Origin: Temnopleurus reevesii
Taxonomy: Eukaryota > Echinodermata > Echinoidea > Temnopleuroida > Temnopleuridae
Direction of reading: 5' to 3'
DNA: 64,000 nucleotides
NCBI GenBank assembly: GCA_036244855.1
Contig: BQKZ01001088.1
Span: 2,557-66,556, forward strand
The notes under the pieces are model-generated. The model saw only the letters and a list, made by a program, of their open reading frames with translations, was not told where the DNA came from and did no database searches. Below are positions 10,968-64,000 of the stretch, one piece after another (within the stretch, counting starts at the first letter, position 1; each line of letters starts with the position of its first letter). A program made the position numbers and the translations under genes.

Positions 10968-13900
10968 CTAGCTTCATTTCATCAGTGAGTTTGCAAATTG
11001 GTGCATTACTACTGGACAGTTAAACCATTGTAGTGACAAGTACATTCAAACAACTTGCATACATGTAGAACAACATATTTAATGATTTTCAATGTGCTTG
11101 TCGCCAGAATGGATTAATTGTTAACATGCAACAGTGACTGGCCTGTATGTTACTACCATTTGTGTGAAATCATTTCATGCAGTACTATGCTCATCCCAAT
11201 TCATGCTTTATATTATTTGCATCTTGCATTTCGATCAAAAGTAATTGCATTATTTGTACATTGCATTTTATATTGAAAGCTCTAACTTTCTGCAATTCGA
11301 TGCCCTTTTTAAGCTATTATTGGGAAATATATTCATATTATTCATACTTGTATATATATATTGTATATATTTAGTCATAGATTGCTTTATATTTTGTCAT
11401 AGCTTCCATATTTATAGCTTGCATAAATCATGATCATAATTATTAACATGATAATAATTTATTTACATGCCTTGATCTTCTCTAGCTTCTGTCTTCCCAA
11501 ATAAGGAACAAATCAATGAATATAAGAACAAAATATGAACCAGCCCTTTGATATTTTGATGAAGTTTATATGATATCTCCCTAAAAATGAATCTACCAAA
11601 ATGCTGCCAATGCACATGTTCTGTCCACAATTTTTTTTAATTTTGGAAAACGTTTGGCTTTCTCTACCACTTGGAAAAAGGTTCAGGCCTGGGTCTTTTC
11701 TCCTTTTATTCGATTTTGGGGGCAAGTTTGTTGCATGATCGGGTCACATGATTATTGACTTTCTTTCTGATAATAAAATAGTATTTCTGTCATGGAGATC
11801 ACATTTTAGATGATTATGTTTTTTTCTTCATCACTGTTCCAAGCCTGGTTATAATAGTGCATCATAGATTATATATTTCACAATTCATAGAACACAGTAT
11901 ATTATTCAGACACAATTCTGCACATTAAAATACATATCGTAGAAGACTGCATTATATTCTTATTTGCATTATATCGAAATGTTCATGATTTGTACATGTT
12001 TTGTTCTTGTATACCTAATCATGCCATATTTTTAGTAATCCCATTTTGATAAGAAAGCATGAGAATAGAACTTTCATCTTTTGTCATATGACATGAAATA
12101 TCTACATTTTTTTTTCTCTCTTCTGCTGCTTCCCTATGGGTATTGTAAAATGCAAACAAATGAACTTCCAATTTTATTGAAAAGATGGAATAAAACCAAT
12201 TAAAAAAGTACAACTTTGAAGAAGTTATGATTCTTAATGCTTCTTTTCCACTGCCTAATATTATATGACCATCTTCATAATTGTATAAATCATTGTCATC
12301 ACATTGCCTTTATAGCTTGTAAATGCCATATTTTCATGTTATTGTATTAAAATCAGTTAATGATATTTATTCCATAATCTTTCACTTGCAAACTTGTGTG
12401 TGCTTTTCTTCACCTTCAATTTTCTTGTCTTTTTTTCTTACAAAGAGTATTCTAAGATTTTATATACAAATAATGTATATGTACACTGTTTTTTGCAAAA
12501 TGCCTTTTCCTGCAAATCTGTGCATTTCCAGTACTTTTTTTCTATTCAGTGCACTCATTGCCTTGACTTTTTTTATGCTAACATTGTCATAGTACAGAAA
12601 ATATTCATTATCATGGTACTAAGATGACGATGAAGATTGATTTGGTTGTCTGAATCAGTCAAAGTTTGCTCGTTTGTTAAGTTTCTTCCCCGTCAATCCT
12701 ATTGACATTTATTGATTTATAAATCCATTTCATTGTTTTCTAAAAAATGAGCATCTATTTTTTTCTTAAAAATGAATGCATTCTTCACTGTATGCTATCT
12801 TCATCAATGCATATATCTAGCCGTTGTTGTGTTTCATAAAGCTGTTCATAGAGGTACGCACAACTCTATGAACGACTGGTGACCATTTCCTGCACTTCTA
12901 ATTTCAATTCTAAAACTTATTCTGTACTGGTTGGCATCTGTGCTTACGTTGTATATTATTCTCTCTCATGCATACATCAAGCCCGGCTCTTGCATCATTC
13001 CATCCATGCATTCTCACCTTACACGCACTTTCCTGTCTAATGCCTGAGTCACAGTGAAGCCCCGATCGAACAAGATTCAACACAACTTTTTTTTCAGTTA
13101 ACAGTTAACTGCCCCTGAGCAAAGAGTCCTGTTGAATCGTGTTCAGTCGAGGCTTCTATGTGACTGGGGTTTTCGTAGTTTGGGGTTATATTTGACGTCA
13201 CGTTGTAATCCAATCCTCCTTGTATCACAGCACACGGAGATTAAACTGGTTCGGCTTCAGGCCTATGCACTATGCACATGACGAATAGAGTAAGTGGACA
13301 AAATGGATAACTTTTATTCAACCCTCCATTGTCATTTTGAGAAAAAATCAGAATAAACCATCATGATTACAGTTGTTCTGTTATTAGATAAAAGTATGCC
13401 TTTCAACATTTGCCTGACTTTTTGTCATCTGGATTAATGGTGTATTGAAGATAGTTTTCTATTTTGTTCACTGTTTGTGTCTCATGTTCGTAGTGATGCC
13501 TGCACATTTGTGCTTCAATAGAGATAGCATATGTTTTGCTGATTTCTTACTGCTGAGGTTGGGCCAAGTTTGGAATGACGGGTCGTACATCTTGCACACA
13601 AAGTTTGTCAAACACTTAACATTTTGTGTTGCACCCCAGCACAAAAGAAAATGGCTGCCCTTTTTTTATCCAAGAAGTTTATTTTTATAGAGAACTAGAA
13701 TATTTTCCAACATATATATACTTGTATTGATACATGTATGTTTAAGGAACATTTTAAACATAGCTGTTAATGAATAGTTGCAATTCATCAATGTTAAATA
13801 ATCTGGCTGTAGAGTTGAATATAGGGCTTTCAAATTAAAGATCATGTAGAAATATGTATCAAAGTTATGGAACAAAACAAATTTAAATCGGATCAAAGAA

Positions 13901-14122
13901 ATAAATCTAAATGTATGAACATGAAAGAAAATAATGTTTTGGACAAAAGTAGTTTTGAACAATATCATCTAATGTGAATATATGTTTGATTGTATTAAAT
14001 AATAAATATTTATTCTATGAACATTCCATGTGAAATTGGATTGCTGTATTTGTGTGTGCGCTCTGTACTTTTAAGCTCTATTATATTCAGTGTGTTTTTA
14101 TCACAATGTATATGTTAATGTA

Positions 14123-14300
14123 CAGTGGAAACTCGGTATATAAAGAGATCTGATATAACCAACTATCTGATATAAAGATGTAAAAAATCTGGTCCCAGCT
14201 TTTAATAACTTATTGTTCTTAACACTGCTATAAAGCGATTATTGCTATAACAAGGTATTTTGGATGGTCTCAAGCACCTCGTTATACTGAGTTTCCACTG
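14123..14300. mobile_element. pogo/Tigger-like MITE
   Basis: CAGTGGAAACTCGGTATA at the left and its near-perfect inverse TATACTGAGTTTCCACTG at the right, flanked on both sides by TA. These are the end sequence type and target of Tc1/mariner pogo elements. Length 178 bp, non-coding. Confidence 0.88.
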
Positions 14301-14542
14301 TATATGTATATGGAGATCAATAGTCAAAAGGTTGTTAAAGTGAATTCAGATGTTAAGAATTCTTATACTTCAGAGATATAACATTAATATGTACAATTTT
14401 AAGTAGAAAAGTTACTGTTGATGTGTGCAGTTACATTGAATTCACTTAGAATAGTGTTGTTACTATTGTGAGTCCCAAGAACACATAAATATTTATCATG
14501 TATAAGATTTATTATAAAACTAGAAATGTTTGCAGAGTAAAG

Positions 14543-14703
14543 GGGTGTTGTTCAAAGGTTGCAATTAATCGCAAGTTGCAGTTGATCAGAACGTGCCAAT
14601 CAAAATCATTGTTTCATGCGCATCTTGTTAAATGCGCATACCGTGCACAAATGAAAATGTGTGTTATAATTTGCAAAGTTGCAGTTGATTTTGAACAACA
14701 CCC
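14543..14703. mobile_element. MITE, GTGTTGTTCAAA family
   Basis: GGGTGTTGTTCAAAGGTTGC at the left and GATTTTGAACAACACCC at the right. About 160 bp, with an internal ATGCGCATA palindrome region shared with the copies at 221 and 61966. Confidence 0.8.
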
Positions 14704-15388
14704 TTAAGAATTATTACTAACACTGTAAATTTATGTTGAGTTTTGTATCCTTGTCCGATCAAACACTATTTTCGGCAAAGTTTATTCCACATTGTTTTTC
14801 CAAATGGATTCACACAAGTTATAAGTTTGCTTAAAAGCATTGATATTAAAATTGACATTTGGATGTTCTTAAAATGCATAGAAATGGAATAAACCTTGCT
14901 GAAATTTTGGTTGATTGAGTAGTATATTGACCACTGTTTCTGAAGATCAATGAATTATAGCAAGATATTATGCTTGCCACAATATTGAGATGTACTAATA
15001 TTTTAATAAAATCTTCTGATTACTAGAATATAATTTTTCATGTGTTTATTTTGTGTGAAACTGGACTTAAGAAATACAACACCACTCGATAATACTGTAC
15101 TAAAACAGAATAAATTAGATTTTATTTTCAACAAGGGTTTTCACATCATTTATGAACACTTCAATTTTGACAGAATGGAATCATGCCATAAAACACAAAG
15201 ATGCAAACTGTTACAGATAATTAGAAATAAGAATGCAATTAGCAACAATTACTGATACAGCACAAAAGTGCATTAAAATGAACACACTATGTAAATTCAG
15301 TACAGTTACATGTAACTCTGCCTAAATGGATGTGATTTTTTGACCATGTCATATAAAACCTGCATTATTTACCTCTTCTAAGGGGGGG

Positions 15389-15535
15389 GGGGGTGTTGCT
15401 ATCATTCATCACAAATCAGTTGTAAATTGGAACGCATGTTTCATTCACGCTTTTGAGAAGGCGCGAATGAAACAATGATTTTAATTGCCGATCAACTGAA
15501 CTTGCAAGTGATCACAACTTTGTGAAACACCCTCT
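15389..15535. mobile_element. MITE, GTGTTGTTCAAA family (diverged)
   Basis: Starts GGGTGTTGCT after a G-run and ends TTTGTGAAACACCCT. The core (AATGAAACAATGATTTTAATTG) is shared with the other members. More diverged ends. Confidence 0.6.
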
Positions 15536-16193
15536 TAAGTGGAAGAGATTTTGTGGTCCAAAGAGATTCCACTAAGGCAGAGTTACATGTACCTGACGTT
15601 TGTTTTGATGTAAATTTACTGTTTACAAAAATCTTTGAATTACATCAATGCTTTTAACTTCATTCATGTTTCCTCTCCTAAGAACGGATGTGTTTCATCT
15701 TGGATATGAGCATTCAAATTTCTAAGAATTTGTCACAGTTGGCATCTCAATAATTCATGAAATTTTGAACAAATGAATGCTAGGTTCAGCCATAAAATTC
15801 TAACTCTGAGCTAAAAAGATAAAAAAATCATGGTAATGGGCAATGTCAAGATGGAGACACGTCACTAAAAATATCTGTGCAGCGATAGTTTGAAATGAAA
15901 TGGGTGAGCGACAATGCCGATGCTAATAAAAATCTATCAAGAATATTTAGGCCAGCTTTAGGATTTATTTCTTATATTGCCAAAAAAAATGAATGCCAAA
16001 TAGTTTGCAATGGAATTAAAAAAAACAATAATTTTAATGAAAGTATCTTATACAGCAATGCCAACCATTCCAGAATATGTAGGGGTACATGTACAAGTTG
16101 AAATGTTAAAAACTCACTTATAGCTAGACAGTTGTAGGGAAAACATGACAATAGCCATATCCTTCGCCTTTCACTTGACATGAAAGCAGTGAC

Positions 16194-16275
16194 TTCATAC
16201 ATGTATGCAATTGTAGAGCGCTTAGAGAATTCTTCATAAAGAGTTGATGAGCGCTATATAAAAGCCGTTCATTAT
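16194..16275 (+). repeat. SINE tail fragment present only in copy A
   Basis: GAGCGCTATATAAAAGCCG and TTATTAT resemble the 3' end of the tRNA-type SINEs in this window. Copy B has no such insert at the matching point (near 26042). Confidence 0.6.
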
Positions 16276-17862
16276 TATATGAAAATACAACCCAATGCAT
16301 ATTCTGGACTGGTTGGCATATCTAGTTCTCAATTGACATTAGTTATCAAAGGATTCATCAGAAAAACTGAGTTTTTGTTCATTTTTTGTAATCAAATTAT
16401 GCCACATATAGGCAATTCCATCAAAGTGCCACGTCTGCTATAGAGAAATATTCATTGAAATTCACTAGAATTAAACATGTGTGTAACAGATTATAATTAA
16501 TAGCTTCATACGTATTGAATTTCAGTGAATTTTAATGAACAGCTGTCAAGAAAATGGCATCACAGACAAGAAACCTTTGTGGAATTGGTTATGTACAAGT
16601 ATCATCACATCCTTGGGCTATCTTTACATAAATATTAAGGTTTTTTTGTTCATGTATTTTAAGTTTGAAGATTTGACCAGCATTGAAACCATGTTTTGGA
16701 AGGCATATGGTCTCCAAATGGATAGATTAAAATTGCCAGGAATAGAGGTGATATCACTGCATACCACAAAGTAACATGTGATTCTGTGCGTAGATTCAAA
16801 GAGAAATGATGGTGTGTTGGAATTACAAACAAAAAAACAATCTCTGTGTGATTACACCGCATTCAAATCATTAAATTGGTCACATTTTTAAAATGGCAGT
16901 TCATAAGTTATTTTCTGAAATACATTTGGACAAACACAGTTCTGATTTTCAAGCAGTAGCATTGCCATTTTAGGAACTCAACAATTTGTAACAATTGTAC
17001 ATAAAAAAAAACACTTCAAACATTCAGCGATAAAATTCACCTTATTTTCAAAAATAGAATGCAAAATCTCAATTTCTGAGCAATACCAAATATTTACAGA
17101 CTAATCAAAGTTGCGGTTCAAATTGATTTGAGAATTTGCACCAGATCTTTTCAAGTCAAATATTAAAATCTGTATCTGTGGATTCATAGAAAATCTATGG
17201 TCTGGAGAATCTCATTGAAAGAGTGTGAAAAGAAAATCATAAAAATCCACAAAACTTAAGCTACTCAAATGACACAATCAATTTGATTTGTCATTATGAT
17301 TTTTAGACTATGGGGTTTTCTAGTAAGTTTGTTAAGTACACATTGTTCACATACCATATGTCCCTAAAAATTATGTTCAGAAATTCAGCATAGATATTTA
17401 AAAAGAATGATAAATCAATGAAATTGTAATTTGGGTGAATGAAGTTGTAACAAATAACTTTCATTGTTCAGAAAATCTGATTTGCTTCAGTGGTTAAAAA
17501 GAAAGGGAGATCTTTGTACAGCATTCCCAGACGCCAGACCCTCACAATTTTCAGAAGAAACATGTTGTCAATTGTATTCATGCCTTGGAAATATGAAAGA
17601 AGTTGTATTTTCACTTACAGAAAGAACCTATATTCCAAATTCGGAAAACAGACAATAGTCATGCTTAATACAAAGATACACACTTCTCTGAGACCACTGA
17701 AACAAATCAAATGGCGGCTTCTGTAAAATAATAGGTACCATATCATAGTTTGTTTGTTTTTTAATATAAAATATAATTAAGATTCTTTAATTATTTTTAA
17801 AAGTTGTCAATGCAGAAAGTCTGTTTTTAATTTTGGGGACATACAGTTCACTACAAGAGGAG

Positions 17863-18041
17863 CAGGGTTGTGTTTCATAAGCCCGATCGCAGAATAAGCG
17901 CAACTCTGCGCACAAGTGTTGATCCTTTCCCTGCACTCAATAATAACTGCTATGTCACTGAGCTAACACCTGAGAAAGGGTCAACAGTCATGCGTAGAAA
18001 CATGAAAACCAATACAGACAGCTTTATAAATCAAAACCCTG
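17863..18041. mobile_element. Foldback MITE, copy A
   Basis: CAGGGTTGTGTTTCATAA at the left is the inverse of the right end (AAATCAAAACCCTG), with internal GCGCAACTCTGCGC. The copy B equivalent at 28062-28240 differs at about eight positions near the right end. Confidence 0.6.
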
Positions 18042-19534
18042 AAAATGAATGAGTTGTACAAAGAAAACAGAGGAAGCATAATGGAAAAGCACATTCCCTC
18101 GCAAAATGGCAGGGCCCGCACAAGGCTTGCATCAAAAAGACAATCAAAAATATAATTTTTAAGGGGAAAAAAACAGGCAAAGTAGGAAAGGAAGAACAAA
18201 TGATAGCAATAATGATGTTCAAATTAAGAGATTTTACAAGAAGAAATTACAGTTTCTAATTGCTATAAACATTTTAGTACCATCAGATTTTTTCTTGTAT
18301 AAAATGAGGAACTTTGAACCTGTTTCATAGCATAAATTGCATATTTGGTCTACATAAAAGATGATTTGGTAGAGATAAATATAAGTCTTGTTTTATATTA
18401 ATCTAAAATTTCAAAACAGCATATCTAGATAATCTGGATTCTACATTTTAGGCGTATCAAACAATATAAAAGCACACTATACTACAAAAATAAATTACTC
18501 CATGAAAATTCCTAAGCTTTTAAACGCAATAACTTAATAGACAAAAGAATAGAAAAAAAATATATTAGCATACAAACTTCATTGAAATATAATTAAATAG
18601 TCACTAGACATCAATTCTACATTCTGTTTTTGTTAGCTACACGTAAATCTGTCCAATTCAGACCTAAAGCAAATTACTAAAATCGCAACCGAAAACAACT
18701 AAAATAAATAGATTTTGATCAACAATGAATACACACCCTAATAAATTGCAATATTCATGCACACAACATATTTCCAAAAATAAAACTTAATCATATTAAG
18801 ATGAACACTCAACAAAAGCAATAAATTAAAAGACATTCATCATGAAACATGTTGCTGAGACTGGAGATAAAAAAAATCTCAAGCTTTATCATACTTTCCT
18901 TACTATTAGAAATATGCAAATTCTGTCCTTTAATGCAATACTGAATGTTGACACTACAAGTAAAGCCTTTTCGTAGTTTCAAGATAACATCACAATGGGG
19001 AGTAATTATTGTTTTTTTCATCAAAATGGCGAATAATGGTGTAACTCATTGAAATATGGCACACATCATAGACTTTTCTATCCTCTATGGTCTTTTTTTG
19101 GCCTTGTTCCACAATCGCAGCTGATGTCCGAGAAACAAGCAAACCTGACGTTCATAACTCTTTGAAATTAAATTTTTGATATCATAAAAGATGAATTTTC
19201 AAAACACAAACTGAATGCATTCATAACATCATGTAAAACCAACTAGTACAATAATCACAGGACCAAAAACTTACAAAAACTGCACCACAACGTCCCTTGC
19301 ATGAAAACACTAAAACATTTCATGAATGAGAACAATTCTAAAATTTCAGGCCAAAATAGATCTATCGGCTACTAACCATTTCATTTTATTTTTTATAGAA
19401 ATGATTTGAATTATGTACAAAGCTCAAAATGTCAATCAAAAACAGCATTGCATATGAAAGAATCAATTTCAGTTCGTTTTGAACAACTCTGAGGGGAACA
19501 CAGACATTTAAAAGCACACTTCAAATTGGAAAAC

Positions 19535-19816
19535 AATCACATCTGACATCACTCTAACATTAATCTGACATTAATCTGACATCACTCTGACATTAGTTTG
19601 ACTACTATCTTGCATCACTATGACATCAATTTGACATAACCCTGACATCATTTTCATATCAATCTGACGTTACTCTGATATTAATCTTATATCATTTTGA
19701 CATCAATATGACATTAATCTGACATCACTTTGATATCAATCTGATATTACTCTTATATCTATCAGACATTACTTTGAATTCAATAGGACACTAATCTTAC
19801 ATCACTCTGATATCAG
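19535..19816. repeat. Degenerate ~12-bp minisatellite, copy A
   Basis: Repeats of the form TCTGACATCAAT/TCTGACATTAAT run for about 280 bp with many variants. It lies in the 3' flank of KCC. No coding meaning seen. Confidence 0.85.
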
Positions 19817-20673
19817 GTGAAAAAAAGTAAAATATTTTTTAATGTCTGTTCATTCCTGATGATCAGGTAAGTAGAAGCACCACAGAATGGGACAGATTCA
19901 AGCGATAAAAACCAACTGCAACACACACTTACATGAAATGGATACATTTATATCAGGAAGTCCCGTGTTTGTTTTTTATAATGCACTCCAGCAAACTCTG
20001 TTTGTACACACTTTGTCAAACCAATGTTTCAGTTATAAACAAGTTTCATTTCAATTGCATGCTTATAAAATCAAGTTGCAATTTTTCCAACCCCGAGTTC
20101 TCCTAGATTTTAGATTAATAATTGACCAAACAGTTCATTATCCCTCTTATTGATGAAAAATTAATTCTTTTCACAATCGTTAAGAAACATATGGACATGA
20201 CATTCCCTTATATTGCATTCACTATAAAATCCATGGTATCAAAAAATTATCAATAACCCTACCAGTATAAATTATATTCTTTTAGGGCAATAATGTTCTG
20301 ATAAATACTAAATCATTTTTTAGGCTATAATATCATCATATGCCTCTCTATAATAAAAACTTGTAAAAATTATTGTACATTTCCCTCTATTACACTCTAG
20401 TATTCATTCCCATGGCATTACAAAATGATGAAGGCATGCACACTGATACAGTACACGAACACTGGAGGTGAGGGTTGCTGTAGTAAGCAGGGATCCATTG
20501 CAAGAAATTATTTCTATCTAAATTATAAGTACAGAACCACTGACATCTACTCCACAGTGTAGTGTAAACTCAAAATATAGTCCAATGGTACGTTTGCAAC
20601 ATTGCCAAAACTAAAGGTGCTAATTCCCAACACTCTGCCTGTAGCAGAAAAATAAAGTGTAAAGATGACACCA

Positions 20674-20822
20674 GGGCCCCGTAACATAAAGGTTTGCGAT
20701 TGATTACTAATCTGATAGCGATTGAAATCAATCGCAAGTCTATGGCAAATCATGTACGAAAGTTTGCAATCAATCGCAAAATCAAATAGCGATTAATCGC
20801 AAACCTTTATGTTACGGGGCCC
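20674..20822. mobile_element. Palindromic MITE, copy A
   Basis: GGGCCCCGTAACATAAAGG at one end and CCTTTATGTTACGGGGCCC at the other are exact inverses. TTTGCGATTGATT-type sequence extends the arms. Length 149 bp, non-coding. Confidence 0.88.
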
Positions 20823-21564
20823 AGAAGAGTGTAAAAATAGTTCAGTACTGGTACTATCTTTACACTTGCATGGTGTATACAAATACAGATTTCAAGCAGT
20901 GTTAAATCAAAACCCTAGCTTTTGTAGTACAACCTGTCTTAAGACAATTTCTTGCAATGCATCCCAACTTCTATGTTGTCTATTAACATTGAATCTTTTT
21001 ATCTAAAATACTATCTAGCCAATGATGTAAGCACATTTAAGACACACAATGTTGGTATCTTTGGCATTTAATAAGAACCACCAACCATAACAAATCCCTC
21101 ATACTGTTTTAATCTTATTTTGTTTCTTATGTCGATGCTGAATTTAAATTTTGCTTGTCATACCATGAAAGCCACCAAGAGAAACAACAGACCGCCACAT
21201 GTTTGCGTTAAACAGAAATGTATTACTTTTTGAAGGTGGCAGAGTATATAATTCTGTCTGCTATATAGCGTTTTGGTAACTGCAATAAATATCTGCACAT
21301 TGATAATTTTTTGTGCTATTTTGCTTGTTAAGGCAGTATGGTATTATAATTTGTTTGATATAGTATCCCAATATATGCAATGAGCACCGTAAAAATACCT
21401 TATTCCGTTTCAGTCTCCAGGTTGAGGTGTTGCTGAAATCCAATTTTACATTTTGCAACATCTGAAGAACTGCTGCAACGGACACTAAAACAAAGTGATT
21501 GAATTTGTAACGGCTGTTGGCCCTGTATAGGTATGGAGTAAAGTCTCATCATTTTCAGCATGAA

Positions 21565-21587
21565 TGACCTTTGACCTCCGATGACCT
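21565..21587 (-). promoter_or_regulatory. DR1-type nuclear receptor motif after the KCC stop, copy A
   Basis: On the - strand AGGTCA, then AGGTCAAAGGTCA: a perfect DR1 half-site pair plus a third half-site. It lies in the 3' UTR within 35 bp of the stop. Motif match only; function unknown. Repeated at 31756-31778. Confidence 0.35.
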
Positions 21588-21595
21588 TGAGGGGT

Positions 21596-63936
<42,341 letters not shown>

Positions 63937-64000
63937 CTAGATGACAAAGAGGATAGACAGATATCAATTAACGGATGGAAGGTGTCTTTTTCATGAAAAT

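Larger units (their letters stand above)
10654..15916. other. 3' flank of the dynein gene, no gene seen
   Basis: AT-rich DNA after the dynein stop. An AATAAA at about 10768 could be the polyadenylation signal, and it lies inside a foldback element. Small MITEs are listed separately. I find no open frame with a recognisable product in this stretch. Confidence 0.6.
16280..21564. other. 3' flank of KCC, no gene seen
   Basis: AT-rich sequence between the two convergent genes, with only the foldbacks and the minisatellite listed. Part of it is probably KCC 3' UTR; I cannot place its end. The same holds for copy B, 26905-31755. Confidence 0.5.

Overview
The window looks like draft assembly from a marine invertebrate, most probably an echinoderm such as a sea urchin. 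That placement is inference from compact exons with short AT-rich introns, many small foldback elements, tRNA-type SINEs and the two gene families present. No ribosomal or other marker gene is available to prove it. The sequence holds single-base N marks at 2339, 25778, 38091, 57001, 59093 and 62913.

Layout. From 445 to 10653 on the + strand lie the last 12 exons of an axonemal dynein heavy chain of the DNAH5/DNAH8 (outer-arm gamma) type, running from AAA5 to the C-terminal stop. From 10654 to about 21.5 kb is 3' flanking DNA with foldback transposons. From 63936 down to 21596 on the - strand lie 21 exons of a K-Cl cotransporter (SLC12A4-7, KCC), from TM1 to the C-terminal ITIYS and stop; its first exons lie beyond position 64000. 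The two genes converge tail to tail. There is no sign that they work together: one drives ciliary or flagellar beating, the other couples K+ and Cl- export.

Two layers of duplication sit on top of this. (1) Assembly-scale redundancy: 15.9-25.78 kb is repeated at 25.78-35.96 kb, and the breakpoints coincide with the N at 25778. Shorter repeats flank the other Ns. The likely cause is allelic contigs laid end to end, so the two copies of the last four KCC exons should not be read as two genes. (2) Inside unbroken contigs of both genes, many exons have one or more decayed partial copies next to them ('ghost exons'). Ghosts upstream of the true exon carry the acceptor and the 5' part. Ghosts downstream carry the 3' part and the donor. 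This is what short tandem duplications spanning one exon/intron boundary would leave if only those sparing an intact exon survive.

The KCC gene also has three introns with minor-spliceosome (U12-type) signals, GTATCCTTT donors with TCCTTRAY-like branch sites, all in phase 1. Its C-terminal tail keeps one of the two threonine regions known for WNK-SPAK control in vertebrate KCCs, but I cannot find the other. Further contents are a 103-bp x4 array that repeats a splice donor, a ~185-bp array of half-exons, an ATGGCCGCC minisatellite, several MITE families with clear inverted ends (two present in only one of the two alleles), tRNA-derived SINEs and a 5'-truncated RTE-like retrotransposon with its target duplication.
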